Source of the DNA: JAVJRN01 sp040218415
GTDB taxonomy: Bacteria > Bacteroidota > Bacteroidia > Cytophagales > Cyclobacteriaceae
Assembly: GCA_040218415.1 (NCBI GenBank)
Contig: JAVJRN010000034.1
Location: 17,636-81,635, forward strand
Direction of reading: 5' to 3'
DNA: 64,000 bases
Shown piece by piece: positions 1 through 9,415 of the stretch. The notes beneath the pieces are model-generated. The model was not told the DNA's origin and ran no database searches. It was given only the letters and a program-made list of their open reading frames with translations. Position 1 is the stretch's first letter; the number at the start of each line of letters is the position of its first letter. The position numbers were made by a program, and so were the translations under genes.

Positions 1-1
1 T

Positions 2-334
2 AACATATCGAACAGGAATGTAGTAGTGGTGCTAGGATTAATAGTTTCTATATTGATTCTATGTACTAGTAATCATCAATTTACCTCTCAAGAAAAAACA
101 GCAGCGGATCAAGGAGAAGAATCGTCAGAGATTCCTCAGCTTGGTGTCAAATCGTTTGATATATTAAACTCTTCGGCCCATATCGAATTGGATCACCAGT
201 TTGTGCTAGTAAGAGAAATCGTCGAGGAGTCAGATGAGGAGATTGCACGAGATTTCAAACATCAAGTACAATCTCACTGCATTCGAGGCTTTCAAATACT
301 TTTCCGGCTTATCATATCGCCAAACGCACCCTAG
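2..334 (+). CDS. Small membrane-anchored hypothetical protein, probably cut by the window edge
   Basis: Function not recognised. The frame is open to the left edge. A GTG at 26 is the first possible start, but codons before it continue the frame, so the true start probably lies outside the window. A hydrophobic stretch of about 18 residues at the N-terminus (LGLIVSILILC) looks like a signal or membrane anchor. It is followed by an acidic linker and a C-terminus ending IISPNAP. A 217-bp gap separates it from secDF, so a shared transcript is possible but not shown. A second open frame runs from 234 to 374 on the same strand; I treat it as a shadow. Confidence 0.45.
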   Translation, partial: NISNRNVVVVLGLIVSILILCTSNHQFTSQEKTAADQGEESSEIPQLGVKSFDILNSSAHIELDHQFVLVREIVEESDEEIARDFKHQVQSHCIRGFQILFRLIISPNAP

Positions 335-551
335 TTTTTCATTAGAAAAGCTTAAAGGAAGGTATTTTCATTAAATAATTTTCGCTAAAGCTCCCTTGCA
401 CGGTATAAACACCGAGTAATTGAATTCACTGGTGAGATTTCAATTTCTTTGAATCAAGCCCCTTATATCTCAATAATTTTTTTTTAAAAACAATCGATTA
501 AGTGATGTATCAAAATATTGATCTCACCACTGATCACTAATAATCAAACCC

Positions 552-3533
552 ATGAACAATAAAGGATTCGTTATTTTATTAACAATCGTTATTTCGCTGT
601 TGTGTGTCTACTACTTGTCGTTCACATTTATAGCAAATTCCATTCAAAAAAATGCCACCGAAAGCACAACAGGACCCGATGGCAATGTTGACTTTTCTGA
701 GAAGCAAAGATATCTTGACTCGATTTGGAATGAGCCAGTTTATAATTTGCTCGGACTCGATTACACCTATCAGGATATTAAAGAAACAGAACTTAACCTA
801 GGGCTCGATCTTCAAGGTGGTATGCATGTTACACTTGAAGTTTCCCCAGTCGATATTCTTAAAGGTATGAGCGGAAACAATCAGGATCCTGATTTTCTTA
901 ACGCCCTTGCGGAGGCCAAAAAGAACATCAAAGGAACGCAAATCAATTTCGTAGATGAGTTTTATAGCCTTTTCAAGGAAAGTGCACCAGACAAAAGCTT
1001 AGCCTACATATTCGCAAATGCCACCAACAGAGGACGAATCAGCCTTAGCTCAAGTGATGAGGATGTATTAAGCATCATTAACTTAGAAGTAGAAAGCGCG
1101 ATCGAAAGGTCTTTTAATATCCTCAGAACGCGTATTGACAGATTTGGTACTTCTCAACCTAATATCCAAAGATTACAAGGAACTGGTAGAATTCAAATCG
1201 AATTACCTGGTGTTGATAACCCTCAAAGAGTAAGAAAACTATTGCAAGGTGTAGCCAAGCTCGAATTTTGGGAAGTTTACGACATTCAAGAAATCAGCCC
1301 TACACTTACTGCAATGAATGAGTTAATTGTAGCAGAGCAGAAATCGGACTTTGACTTGGATAACCTAGGATCTGAAGGTGATGACTCTCAAGAGTCTGCT
1401 GAAGAAGATGACCTTGCCGCATTACTAGGCGATGACTCTGATTCAACTGGAACAAGTTTGGATTCAGCAAAAACCACAGACGCATTAGACTCAGCATTCA
1501 ATGATCAGGTTTCGCCACTATTTTCATTGTTGAAAGCGCAATACGGCTTGGTGTACGAAGTATCTGATACGGCAAAAATCAACCGAATTCTCCAAAGAGA
1601 GGATATACAATCTTTGATTCCTTCCACCATGAGGTTTTTGTGGGAGGTAAAGCCAACAGTTACTGAAGGGGTGAACCCTTTAGAATTAATCGAACTCCAT
1701 GCGATCAAAACTTCAAGAACTGGGAAAGCACCTTTAACAGGTGAAGTAATCACTGATGCCAGACAAGATCTTGATGAAAGAGCAAGACCTGCCGTATCCA
1801 TGCAAATGAGCGCACAAGGTGCCAAATCATGGAGAAGGTTGACAGCAGCGAACGTTAATAGGAGAATCGCTATCGTGCTTGATAATTTCGTTTACAGCGC
1901 GCCTAATGTTATCAATGAGATTCCTAATGGTAACTCGTCGATCTCAGGAAATTTCACTGTTGAAGAGGCGAAAGATTTAGCCAACATACTGAAAGCAGGT
2001 GCGCTACCTGCGCCTACTACGATCGTAGAGGATGTTGTTATCGGACCTACGCTTGGTCAGGTTGCTCGTAATCAAGGTTTAACTTCTATTTTAGCTGGTC
2101 TATTGATCGTGATCATTTTCATGGTTGTCTATTATGCTAAAGGTGGATTAATCGCCAATGTTGCCTTGTTTTTTAACATCTTTTTTATTCTTGGAATACT
2201 TGCTCAATTAAGTGCCTCACTTACCTTACCGGGTATCGCAGGTATTGTATTGACGATTGGTATGTCCATTGATGCGAACGTGCTGATCTTTGAAAGAATC
2301 AAAGAAGAATTGAGAAATGGTGCTGGACTAAAAGCCGCTATTTCCAGTGGTTATAGCAAGGCCTACAGCTCAATTATTGATGCGAACGTTACGACATTTA
2401 TTACAGGTTTGATTCTTTACACCTTGGGTCAAGGTCCAGTTAAAGGATTCGCCATTACTTTAATGATTGGTATAGGCTGTTCATTCTTCAGTGCTGTATT
2501 CATCACGAGAGTCATTGTAGAAGCTTTTTCCAAAAAAGGAGACCAATCCAAACTCTCTTTCTCTAATGCTTTTTCAAGAAATGCACTTACTAACCTTTCT
2601 TTCGATTTCTTATCAAAAAGAAAGATGGCTTATATATTCTCTACCATATTTATCACCATTGGTATGGTGGCTATGGTCACCAATGGCTTAACACTTGGTG
2701 TTGATTTTCAAGGGGGTAGATCATATGTTGTTTCCATGAATGAGGCTATTGCGCCATCAAAATTGAAATCAGGATTGACGCCTTTCTTTGACGGGCAAAG
2801 TACAGAGGTGAAAACATTTGGGGCTAGCAATATTTTAAAAATCACTACGACCTACCTCATAGATGATGAAACAGATGCTGCTGACTTACAAGTAAGGCAG
2901 TCTTTAATCAAAGGTATGACCGAATCCACTGGTTTGGCCTACACCATTGATGATGCTGAAATCACGGATAGTGAGTTTACAATCAGTAGCTCATCAAAAG
3001 TGGGCGCGACGATTGCTGATGATATTAAGAATTCATCTTTTGAATCTGCGCTGTTTGCCCTCATTGCTATCTTTATTTATATCTTATTAAGATTTAGAAA
3101 ATGGCAGTTTGGACTTGGAGCAATCATTGCTCTTTTTCACGATACGTTGTTTGTACTTTCAGCTTTTGCGATAGCCACCTTATTTGGTGCTAATTTCGAG
3201 GTGGATCAAGTATTCGTAGCTGCTATTTTGACGATTATTGGATATTCCATCAATGATACGGTGGTTGTATTTGATAGAATCAGAGAAAACTTAGGAATCA
3301 AAAAAGGAAGTGAAATGAAAGCAGTTTTCAACGAATCACTCAACAGCACAATAAGCCGTACCTTGATTACTTCAGTCACTACTTTGATTGTTGTTGTTAT
3401 ATTATTCTTATTCGGTGGTGCAGTATTAAAAGGATTCTCATTCGCATTGCTCATTGGTATTCTGGTAGGTACTTACTCTTCTATATTCATCGCTACGCCA
3501 ATTGTAGTCGATCTAAATACTAAAAAAGATTAA
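552..3533 (+). CDS. secDF: Protein translocase subunit SecDF (fused)
   Basis: RND-family accessory of the Sec translocon in the inner membrane; it uses the proton gradient to pull secreted proteins through SecYEG. SecD and SecF are fused in one 993-residue chain, as is usual in Bacteroidota. One membrane segment lies near residues 7-27. The SecD signature DLQGGMH follows near residue 90, then the periplasmic P1 domain, a bundle of membrane helices near 510-650, and the SecF signature GVDFQGG near 715 with a second helix bundle to the C-terminus. A very acidic insert near residues 255-315 (runs of D, E and S) sits inside P1. The ATG at 552 starts directly before a good signal anchor. A hairpin terminator follows at once. 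Confidence 0.97.
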   Translation: MNNKGFVILLTIVISLLCVYYLSFTFIANSIQKNATESTTGPDGNVDFSEKQRYLDSIWNEPVYNLLGLDYTYQDIKETELNLGLDLQGGMHVTLEVSPVDILKGMSGNNQDPDFLNALAEAKKNIKGTQINFVDEFYSLFKESAPDKSLAYIFANATNRGRISLSSSDEDVLSIINLEVESAIERSFNILRTRIDRFGTSQPNIQRLQGTGRIQIELPGVDNPQRVRKLLQGVAKLEFWEVYDIQEISPTLTAMNELIVAEQKSDFDLDNLGSEGDDSQESAEEDDLAALLGDDSDSTGTSLDSAKTTDALDSAFNDQVSPLFSLLKAQYGLVYEVSDTAKINRILQREDIQSLIPSTMRFLWEVKPTVTEGVNPLELIELHAIKTSRTGKAPLTGEVITDARQDLDERARPAVSMQMSAQGAKSWRRLTAANVNRRIAIVLDNFVYSAPNVINEIPNGNSSISGNFTVEEAKDLANILKAGALPAPTTIVEDVVIGPTLGQVARNQGLTSILAGLLIVIIFMVVYYAKGGLIANVALFFNIFFILGILAQLSASLTLPGIAGIVLTIGMSIDANVLIFERIKEELRNGAGLKAAISSGYSKAYSSIIDANVTTFITGLILYTLGQGPVKGFAITLMIGIGCSFFSAVFITRVIVEAFSKKGDQSKLSFSNAFSRNALTNLSFDFLSKRKMAYIFSTIFITIGMVAMVTNGLTLGVDFQGGRSYVVSMNEAIAPSKLKSGLTPFFDGQSTEVKTFGASNILKITTTYLIDDETDAADLQVRQSLIKGMTESTGLAYTIDDAEITDSEFTISSSSKVGATIADDIKNSSFESALFALIAIFIYILLRFRKWQFGLGAIIALFHDTLFVLSAFAIATLFGANFEVDQVFVAAILTIIGYSINDTVVVFDRIRENLGIKKGSEMKAVFNESLNSTISRTLITSVTTLIVVVILFLFGGAVLKGFSFALLIGILVGTYSSIFIATPIVVDLNTKKD

Positions 3534-3557
3534 CTATCCCGATATCTTAATTGAAAA

Positions 3558-3592
3558 TCCCTTGATAACTGTTTATCAAGGGATTTTTTTTG
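3558..3592 (+). terminator. Rho-independent terminator of secDF
   Basis: Perfect 11-bp stem (TCCCTTGATAA at 3558-3568 with TTATCAAGGGA at 3573-3583), a 4-nt CTGT loop and a run of T right after. It lies 25 bp past the secDF stop. Confidence 0.9.
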
Positions 3593-3685
3593 TGCGTTTC
3601 TCCAAAGTTCAAGACCTAGATTATCGGATAATCTTACCTGTCTGTTGATCTACATATAAAAATCGTTTTCTATCAGAAAAGTCCA

Positions 3686-4825
3686 TTATTCAAACAAACT
3701 CGCATCCAATCCGGGAATAACTTTTAGTGCGTTTTGATAATAGACTTTTTTCAATATCTGATCAGATAGTCCTAAACCGTACATTCTCCAAAAGGCATGA
3801 TACTTTTTATAATATGGAAAATATTCATCCTCCGTTTCCAATACTCGAAAATAGGTGTAGTATTCCTCCTTATTATAAGCATCTTTTGCAAAAAGAATCC
3901 GGTCTTGGTATGTTTCGAAAAATTTACCCGCCATTCTTGGCTGACGGCCCAATTCTGCAATCACTGCGCCTATACCAACGTACACATTATCAAAAGTATC
4001 AAGATGCTCACCTAGGCTTTTCAAGTCGTTGGCCATCCAACCCATGTGTGCATTGATAAAAGTGGTATTTGGATATTTTTTGAAAATATGATGTTGTTCG
4101 GCAATGATGGTTTCCCAAGGTGCAGGATCGTTGACTTCTCGTTTTCTTCCAGGGCGAAGTTTCAATTCTAACCAGCGCTCATTCTTTTCATCGTGCTGAT
4201 CCCAAAAGGATTTCGGATCAGCCGCATGAATCAATACTGGAATACCTAAATCTCCACATTTAGCCCAAACCGGATCAAGCCGAGGATCGTCAATCGGAAC
4301 ACGATGGCCATTAATATCATTGATACCCAAGCCGAGGCTTTTGTATATTTTCAACCCCTTAGCGCCATTTTTAACATCTTCTTCAAGCTGTTTTACCGCC
4401 TGTCTGCTCCATCCCTTCTCCCCAATATTTTTAAATGAAACATTGGTAAACAGCGCTATCCGACCTGGGGCTTCACCCTGAATTCGTCGTGCCATTGAAG
4501 CCAGATACTCTTGAGTGCCAATATCTCCAGCTTCTCGATCATAGCCACGACCACTCAAGTTGACCATAATAGCCATGTTGAGTGAATCCATTTCTTCTTC
4601 TATTTTGGTTATTTTTTCCTTGGTTAAGTTCCATTGATGACTGTGAACATCAACGAAAGGAAATTTCGCTCGCTTTACTGGGTTCTCTGGAACGACCAGC
4701 GTAGATACTGGATCATACAATTCAAAATCCATGGTCTTTTCTGAGACATCCTGAGACCGAACGGCAAAACTGAGTAGCATAAAAAATGAAAAGTAAATTT
4801 TCGATTTGATTAAGTTATCCATCAT
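3686..4825 (-). CDS. Secreted amidohydrolase (metal-dependent hydrolase, TIM-barrel)
   Basis: Amidohydrolase-2-like hydrolase of unknown substrate. The first in-frame ATG (4918) gives an implausible hydrophilic leader. Starting at 4825 (MMDNLIKSK) gives a clean signal peptide ending near AVRSQ, so 379 residues are preferred. Visible metal-site motifs are DVHSH near residue 62, VLIHAADP in the middle and FINAHMGW further on. The late motif that is often FGTD in this family is FAKD here, which keeps the Asp. It is convergent with secDF and divergent from the iron transporter. Substrate and physiological role cannot be read from the sequence. Confidence 0.8.
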   Translation of the reverse strand: MMDNLIKSKIYFSFFMLLSFAVRSQDVSEKTMDFELYDPVSTLVVPENPVKRAKFPFVDVHSHQWNLTKEKITKIEEEMDSLNMAIMVNLSGRGYDREAGDIGTQEYLASMARRIQGEAPGRIALFTNVSFKNIGEKGWSRQAVKQLEEDVKNGAKGLKIYKSLGLGINDINGHRVPIDDPRLDPVWAKCGDLGIPVLIHAADPKSFWDQHDEKNERWLELKLRPGRKREVNDPAPWETIIAEQHHIFKKYPNTTFINAHMGWMANDLKSLGEHLDTFDNVYVGIGAVIAELGRQPRMAGKFFETYQDRILFAKDAYNKEEYYTYFRVLETEDEYFPYYKKYHAFWRMYGLGLSDQILKKVYYQNALKVIPGLDASLFE

Positions 4826-4929
4826 GTGTTCGAATCTATACACATCTTGTGCAAAATCTAGTGAAGATGATGCAGACTCTCGGTGGTTTGTGATCAGTGG
4901 TTGAGAAATTATGAACATTTCTCTGGTAG

Positions 4930-4958
4930 ATATTATTTAGAAACAGTCTAAATAATAT
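4930..4958. promoter_or_regulatory. Palindromic operator before the iron transporter
   Basis: Perfect 12-bp inverted repeat ATATTATTTAGA / TCTAAATAATAT with a 5-nt spacer, 31 bp before the start of the ferric-iron binding protein. The core TTTAGA-N5-TCTAAA resembles DtxR/IdeR-family boxes (TTAGG-type half sites). Iron-dependent control is inferred from this likeness and from the gene it precedes. No T-run follows, so it is not a terminator. Confidence 0.6.
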
Positions 4959-4989
4959 TAACTTCGAACCTCAATTAAAAAACAATTTC

Positions 4990-6027
4990 ATGAAGTATCT
5001 ATATCTAATTTGCGCTCTACTAGTGGTTGCATCATGTAGTTCACCAAAAGGAGAAAAAGGCAATTCTTCGGAAAAAGAAAAAGTGGTCAATGTCTATTCC
5101 CAAAGACATTACGAGTCTGACAATATCCTCCTTGAAAAGTTCACCGAGCAAACCGGAATCAAAGTAAATGTTGTCAATGCGGGTGCAGATGAATTGATCA
5201 ATAGACTAGAAATGGAAGGCGCCTTATCCCCAGCCGATGTATTCATAACGGTAGATGCCGCGCGATTAAATAGAGCAAAAAATAAAGCATTATTTCAAAA
5301 AGTAGATTTAAGTAATTCGAAAAATTTAAAACCGCAATTATTGGATACCGACGGACTTTGGTTTCCATTGACTTACAGAGCAAGAGTCATTGTATATGAT
5401 CTTAAGGATGTAGATCCAGCCACAATCACCACCTATTCTGATTTGGCAAAACCTGAATGGAAAGACAAAGTGGTCATTCGGTCATCAGGAAGTGGATATA
5501 ATCAATCTTTACTGGCTTACATCATCGAAGCAGAAGGTGAGGGAGCTGCACAAGATTGGGTGAAAGGCGTTGTTGCGAATATGGCGCGTGATCCAAAAGG
5601 TGGCGATAGAGATCAAATAAAAGCCATTGCATCGGGTGTGGGAGAAGTTTCCGTGGTGAATACGTATTATCTGGCCTCCTTACTCAACTCTTCCAATCCA
5701 GAGGAAGTTGCTGTTGGAAAAAGCGTTGGTGTTATTTTCCCAAATCAAGAAAAAGAGGGCACACATATCAATGTCAGTGGCGCTGCAGTAACTAAGTCAG
5801 CTCCAAACAAAGCAAATGCAGTTAAATTATTGGAGTTTTTGACCAGTGAAGAGTCTCAAAAGTTCTATGCAGCCAATTCCTTTGAATACCCTGCTCATAA
5901 AGAAGTTCCTGCAGATAGCACGGTAGCAACCTTCGGAGAATTCAAAGCAAGTGGGCTCGCCTTTGCAAGGGATATGAGCTTAACAGAAAAAGCTGTGGTT
6001 GTTTTCGATGAAGGGGGTTGGAAATAA
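4990..6027 (+). CDS. Ferric-iron ABC transporter substrate-binding lipoprotein (FbpA/FutA-like)
   Basis: Periplasmic iron-binding component that hands Fe(III) to the inner-membrane permease. The 345-residue chain begins with a lipoprotein signal (VVASC, with the lipid-modified Cys near residue 16). The mature part is a class II periplasmic binding protein with VNVYSQRHYESD near the start and the paired tyrosines VNTYYLA near residue 220. Such tyrosines bind iron in FbpA and FutA. It is the first gene of a three-gene operon with permease and ATPase, under the palindrome at 4930-4958. Fe(III) specificity is a family inference. Confidence 0.88.
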   Translation: MKYLYLICALLVVASCSSPKGEKGNSSEKEKVVNVYSQRHYESDNILLEKFTEQTGIKVNVVNAGADELINRLEMEGALSPADVFITVDAARLNRAKNKALFQKVDLSNSKNLKPQLLDTDGLWFPLTYRARVIVYDLKDVDPATITTYSDLAKPEWKDKVVIRSSGSGYNQSLLAYIIEAEGEGAAQDWVKGVVANMARDPKGGDRDQIKAIASGVGEVSVVNTYYLASLLNSSNPEEVAVGKSVGVIFPNQEKEGTHINVSGAAVTKSAPNKANAVKLLEFLTSEESQKFYAANSFEYPAHKEVPADSTVATFGEFKASGLAFARDMSLTEKAVVVFDEGGWK

Positions 6028-7607
6028 TCAACAAATTAAAAATTAAAAATATTGGATGGCTCTCAATCGCATTGACTGGGAGCTTTCTTCTTATTGGGCC
6101 TTTGCTAATGGTCTTAACCAAAACTGCAGGCATCAACTTCCAAAATATAACTGCGCTGAGCAATACTGTGCTTGGCGCCTACATTACCAATACTTTATGG
6201 ATTAGCAGCGGCGTAATATCACTTAGTCTTCTTATAGGTGTAGGTTGTGCATGGGCCATCACTATGTATGATTTTCCCTTCCGAAAACAACTTGAATGGA
6301 TGCTTATTCTCCCATTAGCCATTCCAACATTCATTAATGGTATTGCTTACGCAGGACTTACGGATTACGCAGGACCAATCAGAATTGCCTTAAGAGCAAC
6401 ACCTTGGCTCGATGATGTTTATCTAGATATCATGAATGGTTGGGGAGCCATTTTTGTCATGAGCATGGTGCTTTATCCTTATATATATCTTACAAGTCGA
6501 GCCGCTTTTGCCAATCAATCATCACAACTTTTAGAAGCATCCAAAATATTAGGAGCCACAGAATTTCAATCATTTTATAAAGTGGCAGTACCCATTGCAT
6601 GGCCGGCCATATTTTCAGGTTTAAGCTTAGTTATCATGGAGGTTCTCAATGATTACGGCACGGTTAAATATTTTGGAATACCCACTTTCACTACTGGAAT
6701 TTTTAAATCATGGCTTTCTCTTGGAGATATGCCTTCTGCCATATTTTTAGCAGCTATTCTACTATTATTCGTAATATTCATTTTAAGCCTGGAATGGTGG
6801 ATTACTCGAAAAAAAGTTATCAGTGAGGCAAGTTCCTCCAGAGCTCTTACCAGAGAAAAAATCATTGGGTCAAAAAAAATCATTGTCATGGTAGGCGTGT
6901 TAAGCACATTTACTTTGGCTTTTATTGTTCCCCTCGGGCAACTTCTCTGGTGGCTAAATCTTTCTTTTACTCATACCAACTGGGGAAATTTTATAGAAAT
7001 AATTGGAAACACATTAACGCTATCACTGTACAGCTCTTTAATTATTATTTGCATGGGAATTGCTATTGCCTATGCATTCAGAGTCCTTAAAAACCTCAAA
7101 TACATACAGCCATTGTCTAAGCTTACCTCCCTTGGTTATGCCATGCCGGGAGCAGTTATTGCCATAGGTATAATTGCAAGCATTCTTTTGATTGATAATG
7201 AACTGATCTATGCTGGTATTTATGCATTATTGTTTGGTTACACTGTCCGATTTTTTGCGGTAGGTTATAGTCCCATAGTTTCAGGGCTAAAAAAAAACTC
7301 ACTATCAATAGACGATGCTGCGCTTACACTGGGAGCTTCTACCTTCAAAACACTGATTAAAGTTCATCTACCACTAATCAAACGTTCAATTCTCGTTAGT
7401 CTTATTCTAATATTTGTGGATATTAGCAAGGAACTTCCAATCACATTAATCTTGCGACCGTTCAATTTTAATACCCTAGCAACCAATGCCTACCAATTTG
7501 CCACGGATGAGATGGCTCCTGAATCATCGGCAGCATCATTACTGATTATTTTCGTAGGTATAATTCCTATTTACATCCTCAACAGGTCAATGAGAAGTAA
7601 ACCATGA
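6018..7607 (+). CDS. Ferric-iron ABC transporter permease (FbpB/SfuB-like)
   Basis: Inner-membrane channel of the iron importer, 529 residues with about 12 membrane helices. It is a tandem duplication of the permease unit: two EAA-type coupling loops are visible, ILGATEFQSFYKVAVP near residue 178 and LGASTFKTLIKVHLP near 435. The reading frame has a stop at 6009-6011 and no ATG nearby. The earliest usable start is TTG at 6018, preceded directly by a G-rich stretch, which overlaps the binding-protein gene by 10 bp. This suggests translational coupling. The exact start is less certain than the function. Confidence 0.88.
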   Translation: MEIINKLKIKNIGWLSIALTGSFLLIGPLLMVLTKTAGINFQNITALSNTVLGAYITNTLWISSGVISLSLLIGVGCAWAITMYDFPFRKQLEWMLILPLAIPTFINGIAYAGLTDYAGPIRIALRATPWLDDVYLDIMNGWGAIFVMSMVLYPYIYLTSRAAFANQSSQLLEASKILGATEFQSFYKVAVPIAWPAIFSGLSLVIMEVLNDYGTVKYFGIPTFTTGIFKSWLSLGDMPSAIFLAAILLLFVIFILSLEWWITRKKVISEASSSRALTREKIIGSKKIIVMVGVLSTFTLAFIVPLGQLLWWLNLSFTHTNWGNFIEIIGNTLTLSLYSSLIIICMGIAIAYAFRVLKNLKYIQPLSKLTSLGYAMPGAVIAIGIIASILLIDNELIYAGIYALLFGYTVRFFAVGYSPIVSGLKKNSLSIDDAALTLGASTFKTLIKVHLPLIKRSILVSLILIFVDISKELPITLILRPFNFNTLATNAYQFATDEMAPESSAASLLIIFVGIIPIYILNRSMRSKP

Positions 7608-8617
7608 AAGCACTATCCATTGAAAATATCAATAAAAGCTTTGGTCAAACTAAAGTTCTCAGCGACTTCAACCTTAAAATTGGTGAAGGCCAAATAACCG
7701 CTTTAACAGGAGAGAGTGGTTCTGGAAAGTCCACCATTTTACGACTTATTGCCGGTCTCGAAATACTTGACTCAGGCACGATCAAGCTAGACAACAAATC
7801 GATAGAACAGATAAGCCCCCGAAAAAGAAAGATTGGTTTTGTATTTCAAGATCTTGCATTGTTTCCACATTTGACAGTCAAGAAAAACATTCTTTTTGGC
7901 TACAATGGAAGCAACGCTCAAGCTAGGTTGGAAGAGCTGCTACTTTTAACAAATCTAAACGGACTGGAAAATAGATATCCCCATGAGATCTCAGGTGGAC
8001 AACAACAACGGGTGGCATTGGCAAGAGCATTGGCCTCATCGCCCGAGCTATTGCTAATGGATGAACCGTTTAGTAGCCTTGACGAACGAATTAAAAACAA
8101 GGTAAGAGCAGAAATTCTATCAATCATTAAAAGGTTAGGCATTACAACTATCATCGTCACACACCACGCTTCAGACGCTTTTGCCATTGCTGATGAAGTA
8201 GCGATACTAAGCGAAGGAAAATTATTACAGTTTGGCTCGCCATCACAGATATATAAGCACCCTAATAATCAATACGTTGCGGAGCTTTTTGGCTCTGGCA
8301 TATTCATACCAGCCACGGTAAACGAAAATACTTTAAACAGCCCTTTTGGCTCATTTAAAGTCGAACAAAAATACTTACCGAAAGGAGGCACATTATTCAT
8401 TCGGCCTGAATCAGTAAGGCTAGGACAAAAGGATGAAGGCCATATTCAGGGAATAATAAAACAAAAATCCTTTAAAGGCCCGCATGATGTTCTTTTGGTC
8501 GAGGATCATCGACAGCAATTCTCTTTTGAGCTTGAAACCGAGCGAACCCATCTCGAGACAGGAAACCACGTTTCGCTCCTTTTTGATTTAAATGAATTAA
8601 TAATTTTTCCTGATTAG
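7604..8617 (+). CDS. Ferric-iron ABC transporter ATP-binding protein (FbpC-like)
   Basis: Cytoplasmic ATPase that powers iron import, 337 residues. Walker A GESGSGKST is near residue 37, the Q-loop region VFQDLALFPH follows, then the ABC signature SGGQQQRVALA, Walker B LLLMDEPFSSLD and the switch His in IIVTHHASDA. The last 100 or so residues form a TOBE-like regulatory tail. The start overlaps the permease stop as ATGA, so the two are coupled. No clear terminator follows. Confidence 0.9.
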   Translation: MKALSIENINKSFGQTKVLSDFNLKIGEGQITALTGESGSGKSTILRLIAGLEILDSGTIKLDNKSIEQISPRKRKIGFVFQDLALFPHLTVKKNILFGYNGSNAQARLEELLLLTNLNGLENRYPHEISGGQQQRVALARALASSPELLLMDEPFSSLDERIKNKVRAEILSIIKRLGITTIIVTHHASDAFAIADEVAILSEGKLLQFGSPSQIYKHPNNQYVAELFGSGIFIPATVNENTLNSPFGSFKVEQKYLPKGGTLFIRPESVRLGQKDEGHIQGIIKQKSFKGPHDVLLVEDHRQQFSFELETERTHLETGNHVSLLFDLNELIIFPD

Positions 8618-8759
8618 CGGTTCAAAAAAGTGTCCGATTATCAGTTTTTCATTGTGGCACAGTGTGCGCTAATGTACACAAAGAAAGACTTTTACATATA
8701 TAACACACTGTATAACAATATTTTATATTTCTTGGCATGGCTATTGACTATCTTTTATC

Positions 8760-9029
8760 ATGCCAGTAACATCCGCCAAAAATCGAACAAAAAAAACTAA
8801 AACTATCTTATTAGTAATAGGAATAGTCATTGCCATACTACTTACATTCTATGCTGATACGTTCAGCCAAAACAAGCGTAGCTTTTTTAATCATCTTGAA
8901 AAACCTACAGAAAATCCAGTAGTAAAAAATACCAGTTCGAATAAAATTATTGGCAATAATAGCTATCACTCCGCAGCTAAACTATTCGAGATTTTCACTC
9001 ATAATCTTCCTTATTTAAACGATAAATAA
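8760..9029 (+). CDS. Small single-pass membrane protein, unknown
   Basis: Not recognised. It has 89 residues: a basic N-terminus (KNRTKKTK), one membrane helix near residues 16-33, then a polar Asn/Lys-rich tail. A box TATCTTTT 16-20 bp upstream resembles the Bacteroidota -7 element. It ends 8 bp before the PspC gene, so the two are probably cotranscribed, which suggests an envelope role. Confidence 0.55.
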   Translation: MPVTSAKNRTKKTKTILLVIGIVIAILLTFYADTFSQNKRSFFNHLEKPTENPVVKNTSSNKIIGNNSYHSAAKLFEIFTHNLPYLNDK

Positions 9030-9037
9030 ATTACGAT

Positions 9038-9238
9038 ATGCATAAAAGATTAACAAGATCTAGAGATTCCGTCTTAGCAGGTGTATGTGCCGGCATTGCT
9101 AAATACTATGGACTTGACCCTTCAATGGTCCGGATTGCCTACATTTTAGTTTCTTTCCTGAGTGCGGCATTTCCGGGAGTACTGGTCTATCTTATACTCT
9201 GGTTTGTCATCCCAGAAGACGATTCGTTTTATTCTTAG
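9038..9238 (+). CDS. PspC domain-containing membrane protein
   Basis: A 66-residue protein that is almost entirely one PspC domain. The start shows the typical RLTRSRDSVLAGVCAGIA pattern followed by YYGLDP, then two short hydrophobic segments and an acidic end. PspC proteins take part in envelope-stress sensing in several phyla. No pspA or pspB homologue is adjacent, so its exact job here is unknown. It is convergent with the arginase-fold gene. Confidence 0.85.
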   Translation: MHKRLTRSRDSVLAGVCAGIAKYYGLDPSMVRIAYILVSFLSAAFPGVLVYLILWFVIPEDDSFYS

Positions 9239-9355
9239 CAATAACGAATTACTCAGTATTATATCACCCGAAATTTAAAAATGTAACCGTCACAAATGTG
9301 GCTAAGAATTGATTCAAAACCGTAAGATTTCAATGTGTCAGCTTGCGCACAGTCT

Positions 9356-9379
9356 CTTATCGACATTTATATCGATAAG
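9356..9379. other. Stem-loop between convergent genes
   Basis: Perfect 8-bp inverted repeat CTTATCGA / TCGATAAG with an 8-nt loop in the gap between pspC-like and arginase-like genes. It has no T-run on either side, so it is at best a weak transcription barrier. Confidence 0.3.
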
Positions 9380-9415
9380 CTAGTCCAAAATCAATGACCT
9401 CTTGGGTAACCTGAA

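Noticed and set aside
234..374. Second open frame overlapping the first gene (MRRLHEISNIKYNL...), suggesting a frameshift
   Set aside because: The annotated frame ends in a plausible C-terminus (IISPNAP) and the second frame has stops just upstream; most likely a shadow.
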